Part shown: positions 53,610-64,000 of the stretch, in pieces
How the letters are laid out: each line of letters begins with the position of its first letter
Numbering within the stretch: position 1 is the stretch's first letter
Assembly: GCA_963576565.1 (NCBI GenBank)
Contig: OY755042.1
Span: 99,690,185 to 99,754,184 of the forward strand
Direction: 5' to 3'
Source of the DNA: Aspidapion aeneum
Lineage: Eukaryota > Arthropoda > Insecta > Coleoptera > Brentidae
DNA: 64,000 nucleotides
Position numbers and translations under genes: made by a program
Notes under the pieces: model-generated
The model's database searches: none
Seen by the model: only the letters and a program-made list of their open reading frames with translations
Told to the model about the DNA's origin: nothing

Positions 53610-54406
53610 CAGGGTGTTAATAATGTAGGTTGCCAAACTTCAGAGAACTATTCTTTGAGTGATTTTATGAAAGAAACTTTCTATAAACATGGGTCCACAA
53701 ATGTAGTTTTCGAGATACTGGTCGTTAGGTTTTTAATTTTTTGTTTGTTTTTTCATTATAACTCGTGCAAATTTTGAGATGTTTACTTCAAATCTGGGAA
53801 AAACTACAGGGTGATATTTTTTCCGAGGTCATGCCACCTTTTTTCCCCAGAACTTTTTTCCAGTAAGCCAAGCAGATTCAAAAATATAAAAAGAATTTCT
53901 TGTTTTATTCAGAAACATTTTGATTTCTTGCAATTTTTTTGTATCTCTAACCTTTTTTGAGAAAAAAGACAAAAAAAGATAATTTGTACAAATTTTCCTT
54001 TTTTGTCTTTTTTTTCAAAAACCGTTAAGAGATACAAAAAATTGCAAGAGATCAAAACGTTTCTAAATAAAACAAAGAATCCATTTTATATTTTTGAATC
54101 TGCCATTGGCTTACTGCAAAAAAGTTCTGGGGAAAAAAGGGGGGCATCACCCCTGAAAAACTATCACCCTGTAAGTTTTTTTCTGATACTTGGCATGCCT
54201 AATAATGTATGCCTTATAGCTAAATACACATTCCAAATTTGAGCCAAACATCTCAAAAATTGCACGAGTAATAAAGAAAAAACAAATAAAAAATTGAACC
54301 TTTGACACCCTGTATCTCGAAAACTGAGCATTTGCGGCACCATATTTATTTGAAGTTTTGTCCTAAAATCGGTCAAAAAATCATTCTTGAAAGTTTTATT
54401 AACATT
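53610..54406. mobile_element. Foldback element with another MITE nested at its centre
   Basis: Outer arms (about 53614-53800 and 54180-54404) are inverted copies, e.g. ATAACTCGTGCAAATTTTGA against TCAAAAATTGCACGAGTAAT. The left edge is TA-CAGGGTGTTAATAATGT. The centre of symmetry is occupied by the separate TA-flanked element at 53807-54171. Confidence 0.65.
53807..54171. mobile_element. Palindromic TA-flanked MITE, 365 bp
   Basis: TA-CAGGGTGATA at the left, TATCACCCTG-TA at the right. The whole unit is a long imperfect palindrome that turns near 53980. Confidence 0.75.
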
Positions 54407-54688
54407 GTATTTTTTTATATTTACGCTTCTAAATTTGTTTATCCTGGAGCCGTATTCTTCAAAGTTTGTGAAGGAAGTGCTCCCGGGAACGTTCCCGGGA
54501 AATCAAACTCACTTTTTCTCCCGGGAATGAAAATGTCGTATTCTTGAACGCTCGAAGCGGTTTGTGAGTGCAGGGTTTAGAATCACGCCGTGCAACTCCA
54601 GTGCACAACGTTGCCGCGTACCTCGCAACTAACCAAAGTGCGTTTTATGCCATTTTATTTTTGAATTCAGGAAGTTTTTTTAAAATTA

Positions 54689-54959
54689 GGGACTTATTGC
54701 AAATAAAACCAGGCAGTAATAGTGCCGGGCACTATTCTGACAGTTTTCCATTGAAAACTGACAGTTGATCTTTCAAAACTGACAAACCAAAGTCAAATTT
54801 ATAAATCAAGTAGTTTATTTTCCATTAGTAATGGCGGCACTATTAATTCCGGCTATTATAATACACAAAGGCCTAATTTTGAAAGAAAACAGCTGTTCTT
54901 ATAATGGGAAACTGTCGAATAGTGCACAATTAGTGCCTGGCTTTATTGCAATAAGTCCT
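54689..54959. mobile_element. TA-flanked MITE, copy 2 of 2
   Basis: Same family as 15281-15551, reversed: GGGACTTATTGC...CCAGGCAGTAATAGTGCC at the left and AGTGCCTGGC...AATAAGTCCT at the right, TA on both sides. Confidence 0.75.
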
Positions 54960-55279
54960 TAATTATCTAAAAAAATTTTAGCTTTAGGGAGCCCTGGCTC
55001 TAGACCCTCCCCTTGGTGCGCCTATGTCTACATAAACATAACTCACACCAGAGAACATATAACATCTAAAGAACCTCCGCCAAATCGCTCAATCGCGAGC
55101 CCTGTTAAACTTTGCCAGAAGAAGAGGGCTCTGCGATCGTTACTTTGCGAGTTACAGTGGCGGAGGCATGCAAGGCTCCTGTTCAGATACACTATTAAGG
55201 TGACCATGTTTTAAACGTTTTTATTAACTTCACAGAGCCTGGCGATGTCTGTCATCAAATCTAGCGATTTATTTTTGAC

Positions 55280-56000
55280 ACACTTCCCGTGAACCGATTT
55301 TAATGAAATTTAGCAAAGTAGTGTAGGTCCGATGACGATACAATACTATGAAAACAGATGGGTGGTAGAAAGTGGTTAAGGGGTGTAAAAGGGATAAATC
55401 CATAACTTTGAAACCAAATCAGATATGACCATGCGGTTTTCAGATTTACGATTTGGTGTAATGAAAATACATCTTTATTTAAAAATATCGGAAATACGGG
55501 GGTAGGTGAGGGGTGTAAGGGTGTTCAGAACTTTGAAACCAAAACAGATACAAACATGCGGTTTTCAGATGTATGATTTGATCGGGTGACAATACAATTT
55601 TATGAACAAAAATCGGAGATAGGGGGTGGTAAGGGGTAAGAGCTGTAAAGGGGGTAAATTTAGAACTTTGTAAAACTACAAATAGAAACATGCCGTTTTC
55701 AGATTTATGATTGGTTCTGGTGACAATATAATTTTATGATAAAAAAACGGCGGGTAAATTCATAACTAGTAATCAAAACAGACACGAATATGCGATTTTC
55801 AGATTTATGATTTGATCTAGTGACAATCCAATTTTATGAAAAAAAAAACGGAATTAATGGGTTTGTGAGAAGTGCAAAAGAAGTAAATTCTGACCTTTGA
55901 TATTTAAATAAATACGAACATGCGATTTTCAGATTTATGTTTTGTTCTGCTGACAATACTATTTTATGAAAAAAACGGAGGTATCGCATGATAAACTAAG
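55280..56000. repeat. Tandem repeat, ~120-bp unit, about five copies
   Basis: Each unit carries ATGCGRTTTTCAGATTTATG, a TGACAATACAATTTTATGA block and GGGGTGTAAAGGGG-like spacers. The copies are well diverged. Confidence 0.75.
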
Positions 56001-58439
56001 GATTGAGGAATGGGATTGTATAAATTTGTCAGAAAAGAAACCTTGTAATCATGAGGCACTACTAGAAATGGAAAGGCTGTGAAAGCCATAATTATACATC
56101 TTGCATACTTCTGTTTTTTTCATAAAAAAAAATTTTTAAAATAATATAAATCTATATTTTTAGTTAAACGATTTTTTTCGAAAATTGTACTAAAAAGTAA
56201 AAAATACCTTAGAAGATTTCTGTTGGCACATTATATATTTTTAAGTTCAATACAAAGTCGGGGTAAATTATTAAAGATATTGACACCCATCAATTCTACG
56301 TTCGGGATAAAAATGTGGCGCGTATACATCTCAATTTGAACTTTAACAATCGCGCCACGATTTTAAAAATATCTAATGTACCAGTAACGCTATTGGTACA
56401 TCTAGACAGTAGTAATCTAGCAAATTATTTTTATTTTTTTTGTGAAATTTTATAATAAAATCGTTTAACTAAAAAAATATATATATATTTATTTTATTGC
56501 AAAAAATCATGGCATTTTACTGAATCTCACCACATTAATTTTAGACCGAACAAAATAAAGTTTTTTACTCGGAGGAGGTTTTTAGAGGAAAGATAAAATA
56601 AAAACTGTCATGCAATACATATTAATTACTACACTAAACCTACGTCCTTAAACTCTACATACCTCTTGTTAACTAGGAGGAAATTAGCGTCATTCCAAGG
56701 CCAGTGAAATGCTCTGTTTTTCTTATTAATTATTGATTTAAAAATTTCCAACTGCGGTGGCAAAAATATTCAAAACTAACCAAAATGTTAACAATTGATA
56801 CTATTTTTACCGAAGATTTTTAATTTTTTTATAATTTTCGCTTGCGGCTTCAAGTTTTTCAGTTTTTACCAAAATGTTTTTTTGCTTTGCAATTTTTTTT
56901 TCTATAAGGGCGAAACAATTAACTCTGAACACTTAATAGATCCATCAGATGTTGGACCCTCGTTAGACTAAGCTTTCGAGCTACCCACGAACAAATACGA
57001 GAGAAACGAGACCATTTTTACCCCTGTAGCTACGAAAACTTGTTGGGTGTATATAAGTTGAACGTATATTGCTAAGCTTCTTTATTTTTCGCATTATTCT
57101 TTTGCAAAATGGCCCGGCTGGTTATTCTGTCCGAGGGCTTCATCGGTGCTAACTTTTTTACTTTAAAAGGCATTGAAACATCCAATATATGCCCAGGCGA
57201 TGCCCTCGAAGTCCACTAACTTTGGTGAATAACATTTTTGACAACCCAAACAAAGCTCCGGTCATTTTAAAGAATTTTTGACGACCTACCCAGCAATGGA
57301 TCGGAAAAGCCCAGGCAACTCCCGCAAGGCCCGGGAAATGCCCAGACAAGGCCCCCGCAATGCCCCGGAAGTGCCCCTATATGTACGCCAAATTATAAGA
57401 CGACGTTGCGTCGCGTCTTCGACAAGATAGACGCTATACTGGGCTGACAACGAAGTAGCCCGAATGGTCACCCTAACTGTCTCAAGCCAATAAAATTATA
57501 TGAAGAGCGGGCGTGTGTCGCGAAACAATGCATGTCTAGCGAGTTGACACGGGATCATTGCGTGAACAGTTTACTCAAGAGAAAGGGTAATAAAATAGAA
57601 ATACAGTGGTGGCCAAAATAATAAGAATGCCCTAAAACTGAATAAAGATCTGATCCTGCTCTAACTATAAAAAAAGTAGAGGTATATTTAAACATTCAAT
57701 CTATTTCCCATTTCACAAGCTAGGGCTTTCGAAAGAGGGGTAAAATATTTCTATATGTGTTTTTTTCATGGGGTTAGTTGGATAACTCTATAACGCATTG
57801 GAAATTGTCACAGAAATATTAGCTTCTACTTTTGTCTTAAGATAATTCAGTCGTAAAAAAAGGTGACCCTTATACCCCTCATCTACCTTACATCACTGTA
57901 ATATTCTATTAATTTTTTAAGATTTAACTCAAAAAACTATCAAAGTTAACAAAGTATTTTAATTAAAATGTATACCTAGCTTATTTGATTAAAAGTTAAA
58001 TATTACTTACTTACATTTTCATAAACCCTGTTTTCCTATTTATTAGTTAAAAAATATAACGTTTTTCATTTGAAATAAATTTAGAAAAAAAAACTTTTTG
58101 AAAACAAGCTTTTATAAAATGGACTAAAAAGCATAAAATAATATTTTGAGTGTTCTGATATCATAATAATAAAAACCATGTTTTTTTTTCTTAATTTATT
58201 TTTTAATTTTTAGATTTGTCTAAATCTATGCATTTCAGCTTGCGCATCGATATTGCAGGGAGTCTTTCCTGTCAATTTTAAAATATCTGTCTTCGATGAG
58301 AAGGCCGTCCAACAAAGGCGACATATGCTAAAACTGTCGTTATTATTATGATCATTATACGCAAGGATTAATTAATTTTGGTCGAGATCGAACAAACTAA
58401 AGCCTTACCTCTTCTACGCCCCCCCCCCCTTTTTAGTGA
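56001..58439. other. Gene-less stretch
   Basis: I see no gene. A GTACCAGTAACGCTATTGGTAC hairpin lies near 56380. A GC-rich, weakly repetitive patch (GCCCGGGAAATGCCCAGACA type) spans 57290-57380. A single Tc1-like CAGTGGTGGCCAAAATAATA end lies at 57605 without a partner. Confidence 0.5.
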
Positions 58440-59360
58440 GAGAGCATGTGAATTTTGAAATCAATCAGATACCTACGTGGAAGTCAGTTGAAAGTAATCA
58501 GAAAAAATCGTCATTAAATCGTCCATTTTGAATCCGCTATATTGAATTTTTGTAATCAGATCAAAAATTCGTAATCCTCATTCCCAAAAACCCCCAGATA
58601 CCAATTTTGGTGGAAATCCGACAAACTAAAATTTTACCCCCTCTCCGCCCTCCAAGTTAGGGGGGAGGTAGAGTCCCTGTATGTTGACTTATATCCAAAT
58701 ATGTCAACATACAGGAACTCTAGGGGGAGGTAGGCAGTCAGTGATACCACATTATTGGATTTTCATCGGAACTATAACGGTATGCGAAATTTGAAGTCAA
58801 TCGGATACGTGGAAGTCAGTTGAAAGTAATCAGAAAAACTTGACATTAAATCGTCCATTTTGAATCCGCCATATTGAATTTTTGTAATCTGATTAAAAAT
58901 TCGTTATCCTCATCCTCAAAAACCCCCAGATACCAATTTTGGTGGAAATCCAACAAACTAAAATTTTACCCCCTCTCCGCCCACCAGGTTAGGGGTGAGG
59001 TAGGCAGTCAGTTATACCACATTATTGAATTGTCATCGGAACTATAACGGTATGCGAAATTTGAAGTCAATCGGATACGTGGAAGTCAGTTGAAAGTAAT
59101 CAGAAAAACTTGACATTAAATCGTCCAATTTGAATCCGCCATATTGAATTTTTATAATCTGATCAAAAATTCGTAATTCTCATACTCAAAAACCCCCAGA
59201 TACCAATTTTGGTTGAAATCGGACAAACTAAAGTTTTACCCCCTCTCCATCCCCCACGTTAGGGGGGATGTAGGTACCGGATGAAACCATATTATTGTAT
59301 TGTCATCGGAACTAAGACGCTACGCGAAATTTGAAGTTAATCGGATGTTTGGAAGTTCTT
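58440..59360. repeat. Tandem repeat, ~275-340-bp unit, about three copies
   Basis: Each unit contains ACGTGGAAGTCAGTTGAAAG, AATCGTCCATTTTGAATCCG, CCCCCAGATACCAATTTTGG and TTTTACCCCCTCTCC. The first copy has an inserted inverted repeat near 58670-58735 (AGTCCCTGTATGTTGAC and its complement). Confidence 0.8.
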
Positions 59361-59511
59361 CAAAAATGAGTTGCAAGATTTGATTACATACATACCCACA
59401 TACATACATACATACAGGTGAAGTTAAATAAAAGCTTGTAATAATAAAAGGGCGTACACGCCAAAATCTAAAATACCTTCGAATAAAAAAACCTTTAAAA
59501 ATTTTGATATA

Positions 59512-60674
59512 CCAGGGGGGCCAAAAAAACCGGACATTTTTTTTCATTATAAGTTTTGAACTGTAGAATTGATTTTAATGGAACAAACTGCACTTCGCAG
59601 CGAATTAATCAGGCTTGATTAAATATATTTTTTTGCCGCCATCTCAAAATCCAAGATGGCAGACCAAATTAAAATGTAACCTTCAAAGATGCTCGTTTAT
59701 TCTTTTGTTGCAAACATATTTTAATTATTTTTTTAAATTAGTAAGAAAACTACATTCTTGCCACGCACAACAAGGTACGACTCAGCAAAATCAGTTCAGT
59801 GGTTTATAAAAAAAATTTTTGTTTCAACCATTGTTTTGCATATCATACGATGTATTTATTATCTTATAAATTCATTACTACTAAACCGATTTTAATGAAA
59901 TAAAAAACATCCTAATGATTTTTTATTTCACTAAGATCGGTTCAGTAATAATGAGTTTATAAGGAAATGAATGCAGGCAGGATTAGCAATGCAATCGTAT
60001 AATCTGTTAAACAATGACTGAAATAAAAATAGATTTTTTGAGAACCATCAAACCGATTTTACCAGATTGTACTACTTTGTGCGAGCCAAAAGTAGTGCTT
60101 TTCCATAGATTAAAAAAAACTAAAACATTGTCAGAAAACAAGAATTAACACGCCATCTTAAAGAATCAAGTATGATTCTTTCCGCCATCTTAAATTTTAG
60201 AATGGCTGTAAATTTTGATCATATAGTCTTTAAAAGGCAATCAATTTTGACCAGGATGTTATTTATTTCATTAAAATCGGTTCAGTATTAATGAATTTAT
60301 AAGGAAATAAATGCAGACATGATTGGCAATCGTATAATATTCAAAACAATGGTTGAAACAAAAATATATTTTTTTAGAACCACCGAACCGATTTTGTTAA
60401 TTCGTACCTTGTTGTGCGTGGCAAGAATGCAGTTTTTTTATAGATTTAAAAAAAATAATTAAAACGTGTTCGCAACACAAGAATAAACGAGAATCTTTGA
60501 AGGGTACAATTTAATTTCATCCGCCATCTTGCATTTTAAGATGGCGGACAAAAAAATATATTTATTTTAATCTCTGATTAATTCTCTGGCAAGTGCAGTT
60601 TGTCCCATTAAAATCGATGGTATAATTCAAATGTTATAATGAAAAAAAAAATCCGTTTTTTTTGGCCCACCCAG
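59512..60674. mobile_element. TA-flanked 1.16-kb foldback element
   Basis: Left TA-CCAGGGGGGCCAAAAAAA, right TTTTTTTGGCCCACCCAG-TA. Long inverted arms continue: TAAAATC/GATTTTA, GCCGCCATCTCAAAATCCAA against CATCTTGCATTTTAAGATGG, and CATTCTTGCCACGCACAACA against its inverse near 60405. No transposase. Confidence 0.72.
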
Positions 60675-62522
60675 TAGTTTAAAAAAACAAGTTCAAGACC
60701 TAGAATGTTTGTTGCAAATATCGCTCCTATCGTCTGTTTCATAAGGGCGTAAAACGTTTTTAGCTCCTTTAAAATTTAGGAAATAGCCTTAACGCCTTTC
60801 TGTCTGTCTGTTTAAACCGTGGATATAAATTTTTTAGTAAATTTTTGTCTCCCAGCAAATATTAACATAACCATATAAAATATGCGACATTTCTCAAATT
60901 TTCATAAAAATCCAAAAAATGGTTATAAAACTATGACCTTTTAAAAATTTAAATTTTACTTTTTCTGTTAATTTGCAATTGCCTCCGCTCTGGGTTTATT
61001 TTCACTGATCACCCAAATATTATAAAACAGAAAATTAAATCGACCTGGGTAGGTACGTATTTATTAATCAGTCTACATACCTACTTCAAATATTACGCGT
61101 TTCGCTTGACCTTCGACCGGCCGCATTCGCGTTGACGACAGCCGACGTTAACACCCGATGACACCCGATTCAATTTTTGTTTTGCACGCGCGCCTATGGA
61201 TTTTCGTGCAAGACTCGATCGGCGCGGCTTACCTACTTCTTTAAAAAATTAAATTCGAGGAAGATATGTACGATATTCACGTTATAACCAGGGCTCGGGA
61301 TTTTGTACATGCGTTGTCCTTCTTGTCCAGTTATTTCTTCGATGCTCACACTTATTTCTGTCAGTTGTTTGAGGCCAAATGGACTTATGATTATTAATGT
61401 TTAACACTTTGTTTATAGAGGCCTATTAAAGTGCTTTTATATAAGGACACTTTAAAAATGTAGTTGTAAGAACACTACATTATACATTATTTTAAACCGC
61501 CTTTAGGTTCACATAAACGTTTCTCTGTAGTGTCAAATTAATAAACACGCGGCTTTTCTCGCTTCTAAGATGTAATATAATATGTTATATAGGTACACAT
61601 TTATATTATGCATTAAATTAAACACTCTCACTCAATTGGGTCTGAAAGTGGAGATATTGCTTTTAACTTATGCACCACAGTATAGCAATTTAGTTTCAAT
61701 GCATATACATACATATATCTAAATAGGGCTTTACCTAAAAACTCTATTTTTACTTTCGCAAAAAAATCAAATCACAAAACAAAAAAGTGAGGTTAGAAAC
61801 TTTCCCGGGAACTCGTTTTCACCTCGAGAGAGGTGGTGAACTTGAATTCACGGGAGTGTGCTTTGGGGAATAGAGCATTCACCTTTTTACGGTGAGGACT
61901 ACTCACATTCTCCTCCCAAAAATTCAAGAATACGTATCCTGGAGTGCACTGCAGATTTTTTTAAGTAAAAAAAAATTGTTTAACAGTATTTGGAGACATC
62001 TTTTAATTATAACCAAATTTATTTTTATACAAAATATTTTCTTAAATGGAGTATAAATGCATAACAATAATCGTCCAACTACATGGAACACAATAATTTT
62101 AGTTAAAATAATAGGGACCTTTCGCACGTACTTCATTCGCTAACTTTATCCTTTATCAATGTGACGTGAAACGACAGATGTCACGTGATATTTAAAAGTC
62201 CAATTTTTACCTTTTGCAGACACAATTTTTATTTGCATTATTTTTTTATCCTTTATTTATCTGTTAAAAACTTGTTTTGTGTTCTGTAGGCAAAATTAAT
62301 TAAAACAACTATAGTTAATATTGTATGAAAGTGGCACTGCGTCATCAAAATCGTGGTGGGCGGAAAGGGAGTAGAGGGGTACATACAGTGGCACGCACTT
62401 CCTTTAATTTTTTTATTGATATTGATTCTTAAAACGAGGCACTGCACTAACTAGTCATTATTTTACTAGTTTACTTTTTATTATTTTTTTTATGGTTATG
62501 CGCACTCGCAAGGAGATCCCTA
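60675..62522. other. Gene-less stretch
   Basis: No supportable gene. A GC-rich patch lies at 61090-61240. Near 61795-61935 a segment with CCCGGGAAC and TTCAAGAATACG resembles sequence at 54440-54550 in inverted orientation, so a dispersed repeat is likely. Confidence 0.5.
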
Positions 62523-63134
62523 TCACGCTCGAGAAGCGGCAAGTGCGCGGAAATGTTGGTGTATGTTCGTTTTGAAACGGTTCAGGTTGTAACCTGCATG
62601 GAAAACTGTTGCAGGGAGTTTATTCCACAGCGATGCTGTTCTCCAGAGATATGAATTCTGATATCATGAGGTTCTTGGTGCCTCTATTTTGACAGTAAAT
62701 TGATGGTTACCGTCTGTTTGACGTGTTCGCCTAGTAGGTGCTACTCCCAGGGGGATCATACGTGCCAACTTTTCAGAGCATTTTTCGTGATAATACCTGT
62801 AGAAGAGAGATAGTTCGCCCACAGTTCTTCGATATTCAAGACTATCCAAGCTACGGGTAAGTGCGGGGTCATTGATCAGCTTGATAGCTCGTTTTTGCAC
62901 GGTGTTCAAAAGCATTAAGGTATGCTTGGGTGCCGCACTCCATATATGTGAGCAGTACTCCATAGTTGGCCGAATCTGGGCTTTGTAGAGTGTCAGCAGT
63001 TGGCTTGGTGTATACAGATGTCTTGTACGAAATAGCACCCCAAGCTTTTGGGACGCCCTTTTAGCTATATCTGCCACGTGCCAAAACATGTTGGTCTCTG
63101 CAGTGACTCCTAAGATGTTCAACTGTCTCTGCAA
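62523..63134 (-). pseudogene. Non-LTR retrotransposon (Jockey/CR1-like) reverse transcriptase C-terminus
   Basis: The minus frame reads ASQKLGVLFRTRHLYTPSQL, LYKAQIRPTMEYCSHIW, VQKRAIKLINDPAL, LFYRYYHEKCSEKLARMIP, then TGA at about 62664, and continues in frame YQNSYLWRTASLWNKLP...LNRFKTNIHQHF to a final TGA at 62523-62525. This is the thumb/tail region common to Jockey/CR1-type LINEs. The internal TGA stands where Arg (CGA) is expected. The 5' part is missing, and an A-rich tail follows on the minus strand at about 62470-62490. Confidence 0.85.
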
Positions 63135-64000
63135 TTTTATTGCTGTCTTCTTCTAAACGATTTCATTAGAAAGGAACGAACATATTGATTTAGCCGGGCT
63201 TTGACGTTTTCTATTCGTTGTTGTTTTGACTGTTTCATGTCAAACAAATTACGACCGAGCTTTTTACAAAACAAATTCCCGTTTTTGCAATTAAATCAAT
63301 ATTTGCGCATATTTTAATATAATTTTGAATTCTCTTTTATGTTTCGGATCTTTATTTATTAGGTAAGTACCTATTTTATCTCTCCTTTAAAATGTCTCAG
63401 TGTTTTATCATACACATATAAAGCGGCACACTGCGTGTACAAAGTGAAACACAAATTTTTTAAGGCTTCTTTACTTAGCTTTTGCCGCAATATTTGGTTT
63501 ACCATAGATATGACGCGGTGCCATTTATATACATCTTCAACTATAGGTCTGTATACTGTGTACTTCTCTTTCTTTTTTTACGCACTTCACAGAACATTGA
63601 TGACTTTTGGTTGATTGTTGAACACTGTTGCCAAACAACATATATCTACCAGTTTTTATATAAAAATAATTTTCAATAATTGGCAGAAAATTAAATCTGC
63701 CGATTACCCCGCTAGTAGCTCTTCAAATAATTGTCTGGTATCAAAAATATTTTATTTAGGTTACATTTTGTCATATAACGTTATATGCGCGGCAACACTC
63801 TTTTAATAAAGGAACTCGAGTCTGCGTTATTCGGCCACAAGTAAGGTCAAACATTATCCTTTAGTTAGTAAGGGATAAAGTTCAAACCAGGTAACTGCGC
63901 ATGCCTCAAATAAAGGATAATGTGAATAAATGGGACATGCGAGAGATTCCTATTAAATCGATTTTTATAGAATTGTTTTTTTAACAGGACAATACTTAAA
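63135..64000. other. Gene-less stretch
   Basis: No gene or clear repeat seen; AT-rich DNA to the window end. Confidence 0.5.

Noticed and set aside
57158..57471. Two 60-63-codon minus-strand ORFs
   Set aside because: They arise from a GC-rich, loosely repetitive GCCCGGGAA-type patch with no protein motif.
1..64000. CRISPR arrays, operons, riboswitches
   Set aside because: No regularly spaced repeats with unique spacers were seen. Intron-bearing genes and transposon types show this is a eukaryotic nuclear genome.

Overview
The window is AT-rich eukaryotic DNA with GT-AG introns and a dense mix of mariner/Tc1, hAT, Penelope-like, RTE and other LINE fragments. This suggests an arthropod, most likely an insect. 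Nothing in the sequence fixes the order; a beetle is a guess.

Only one host gene is well supported. It lies on the + strand, has 11 coding exons between 20338 and 47738, and encodes 1751 residues. Every splice junction is GT-AG and the frame closes exactly through all exons. The product has about 12 C2H2-type zinc fingers in its N-terminal half, acidic and polybasic low-complexity stretches in the middle, and a C-terminal ING-type PHD finger with all expected zinc ligands and all four H3K4me3-cage positions. It therefore looks like a nuclear chromatin reader that also binds DNA or protein. I could not assign it to a named orthologue.

Layout. 1-15 kb: gene-less AT-rich DNA with small MITEs and foldbacks. 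15.2-20.3 kb: probable 5' region of the gene, with a MITE, a roughly 0.7-kb near-identical duplication, and a hAT-like element that carries a GATTGTG minisatellite. 20.3-24.3 kb: exons for the zinc-finger half. 24.3-30.4 kb: a 6.1-kb intron with a Penelope-like GIY-YIG fragment inside an inverted repeat, two dead mariner pieces and a 1.4-kb foldback with GGCGCC-rich ends. 30.4-35.5 kb: short exons for the Ser-rich and Lys-rich linkers; one intron holds a 137-bp-arm palindrome with two tRNA-Gly-like cloverleaves. 35.5-47.7 kb: large introns with a 2.3-kb foldback, a THAP-domain element, a complete 1950-bp Tc1/mariner with intact transposase, a 1.37-kb hAT element ending 26 bp before an exon, and an RTE LINE fragment. 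47.7-64 kb: 3' UTR, then gene-less DNA with tandem repeats, nested MITEs, foldbacks and a second LINE fragment.

The strongest candidates for something new are the ING-type PHD/C2H2 fusion architecture, the tRNA-bearing palindrome, the intact DD40D mariner, and the cases where transposons supply or reshape gene-processing signals.
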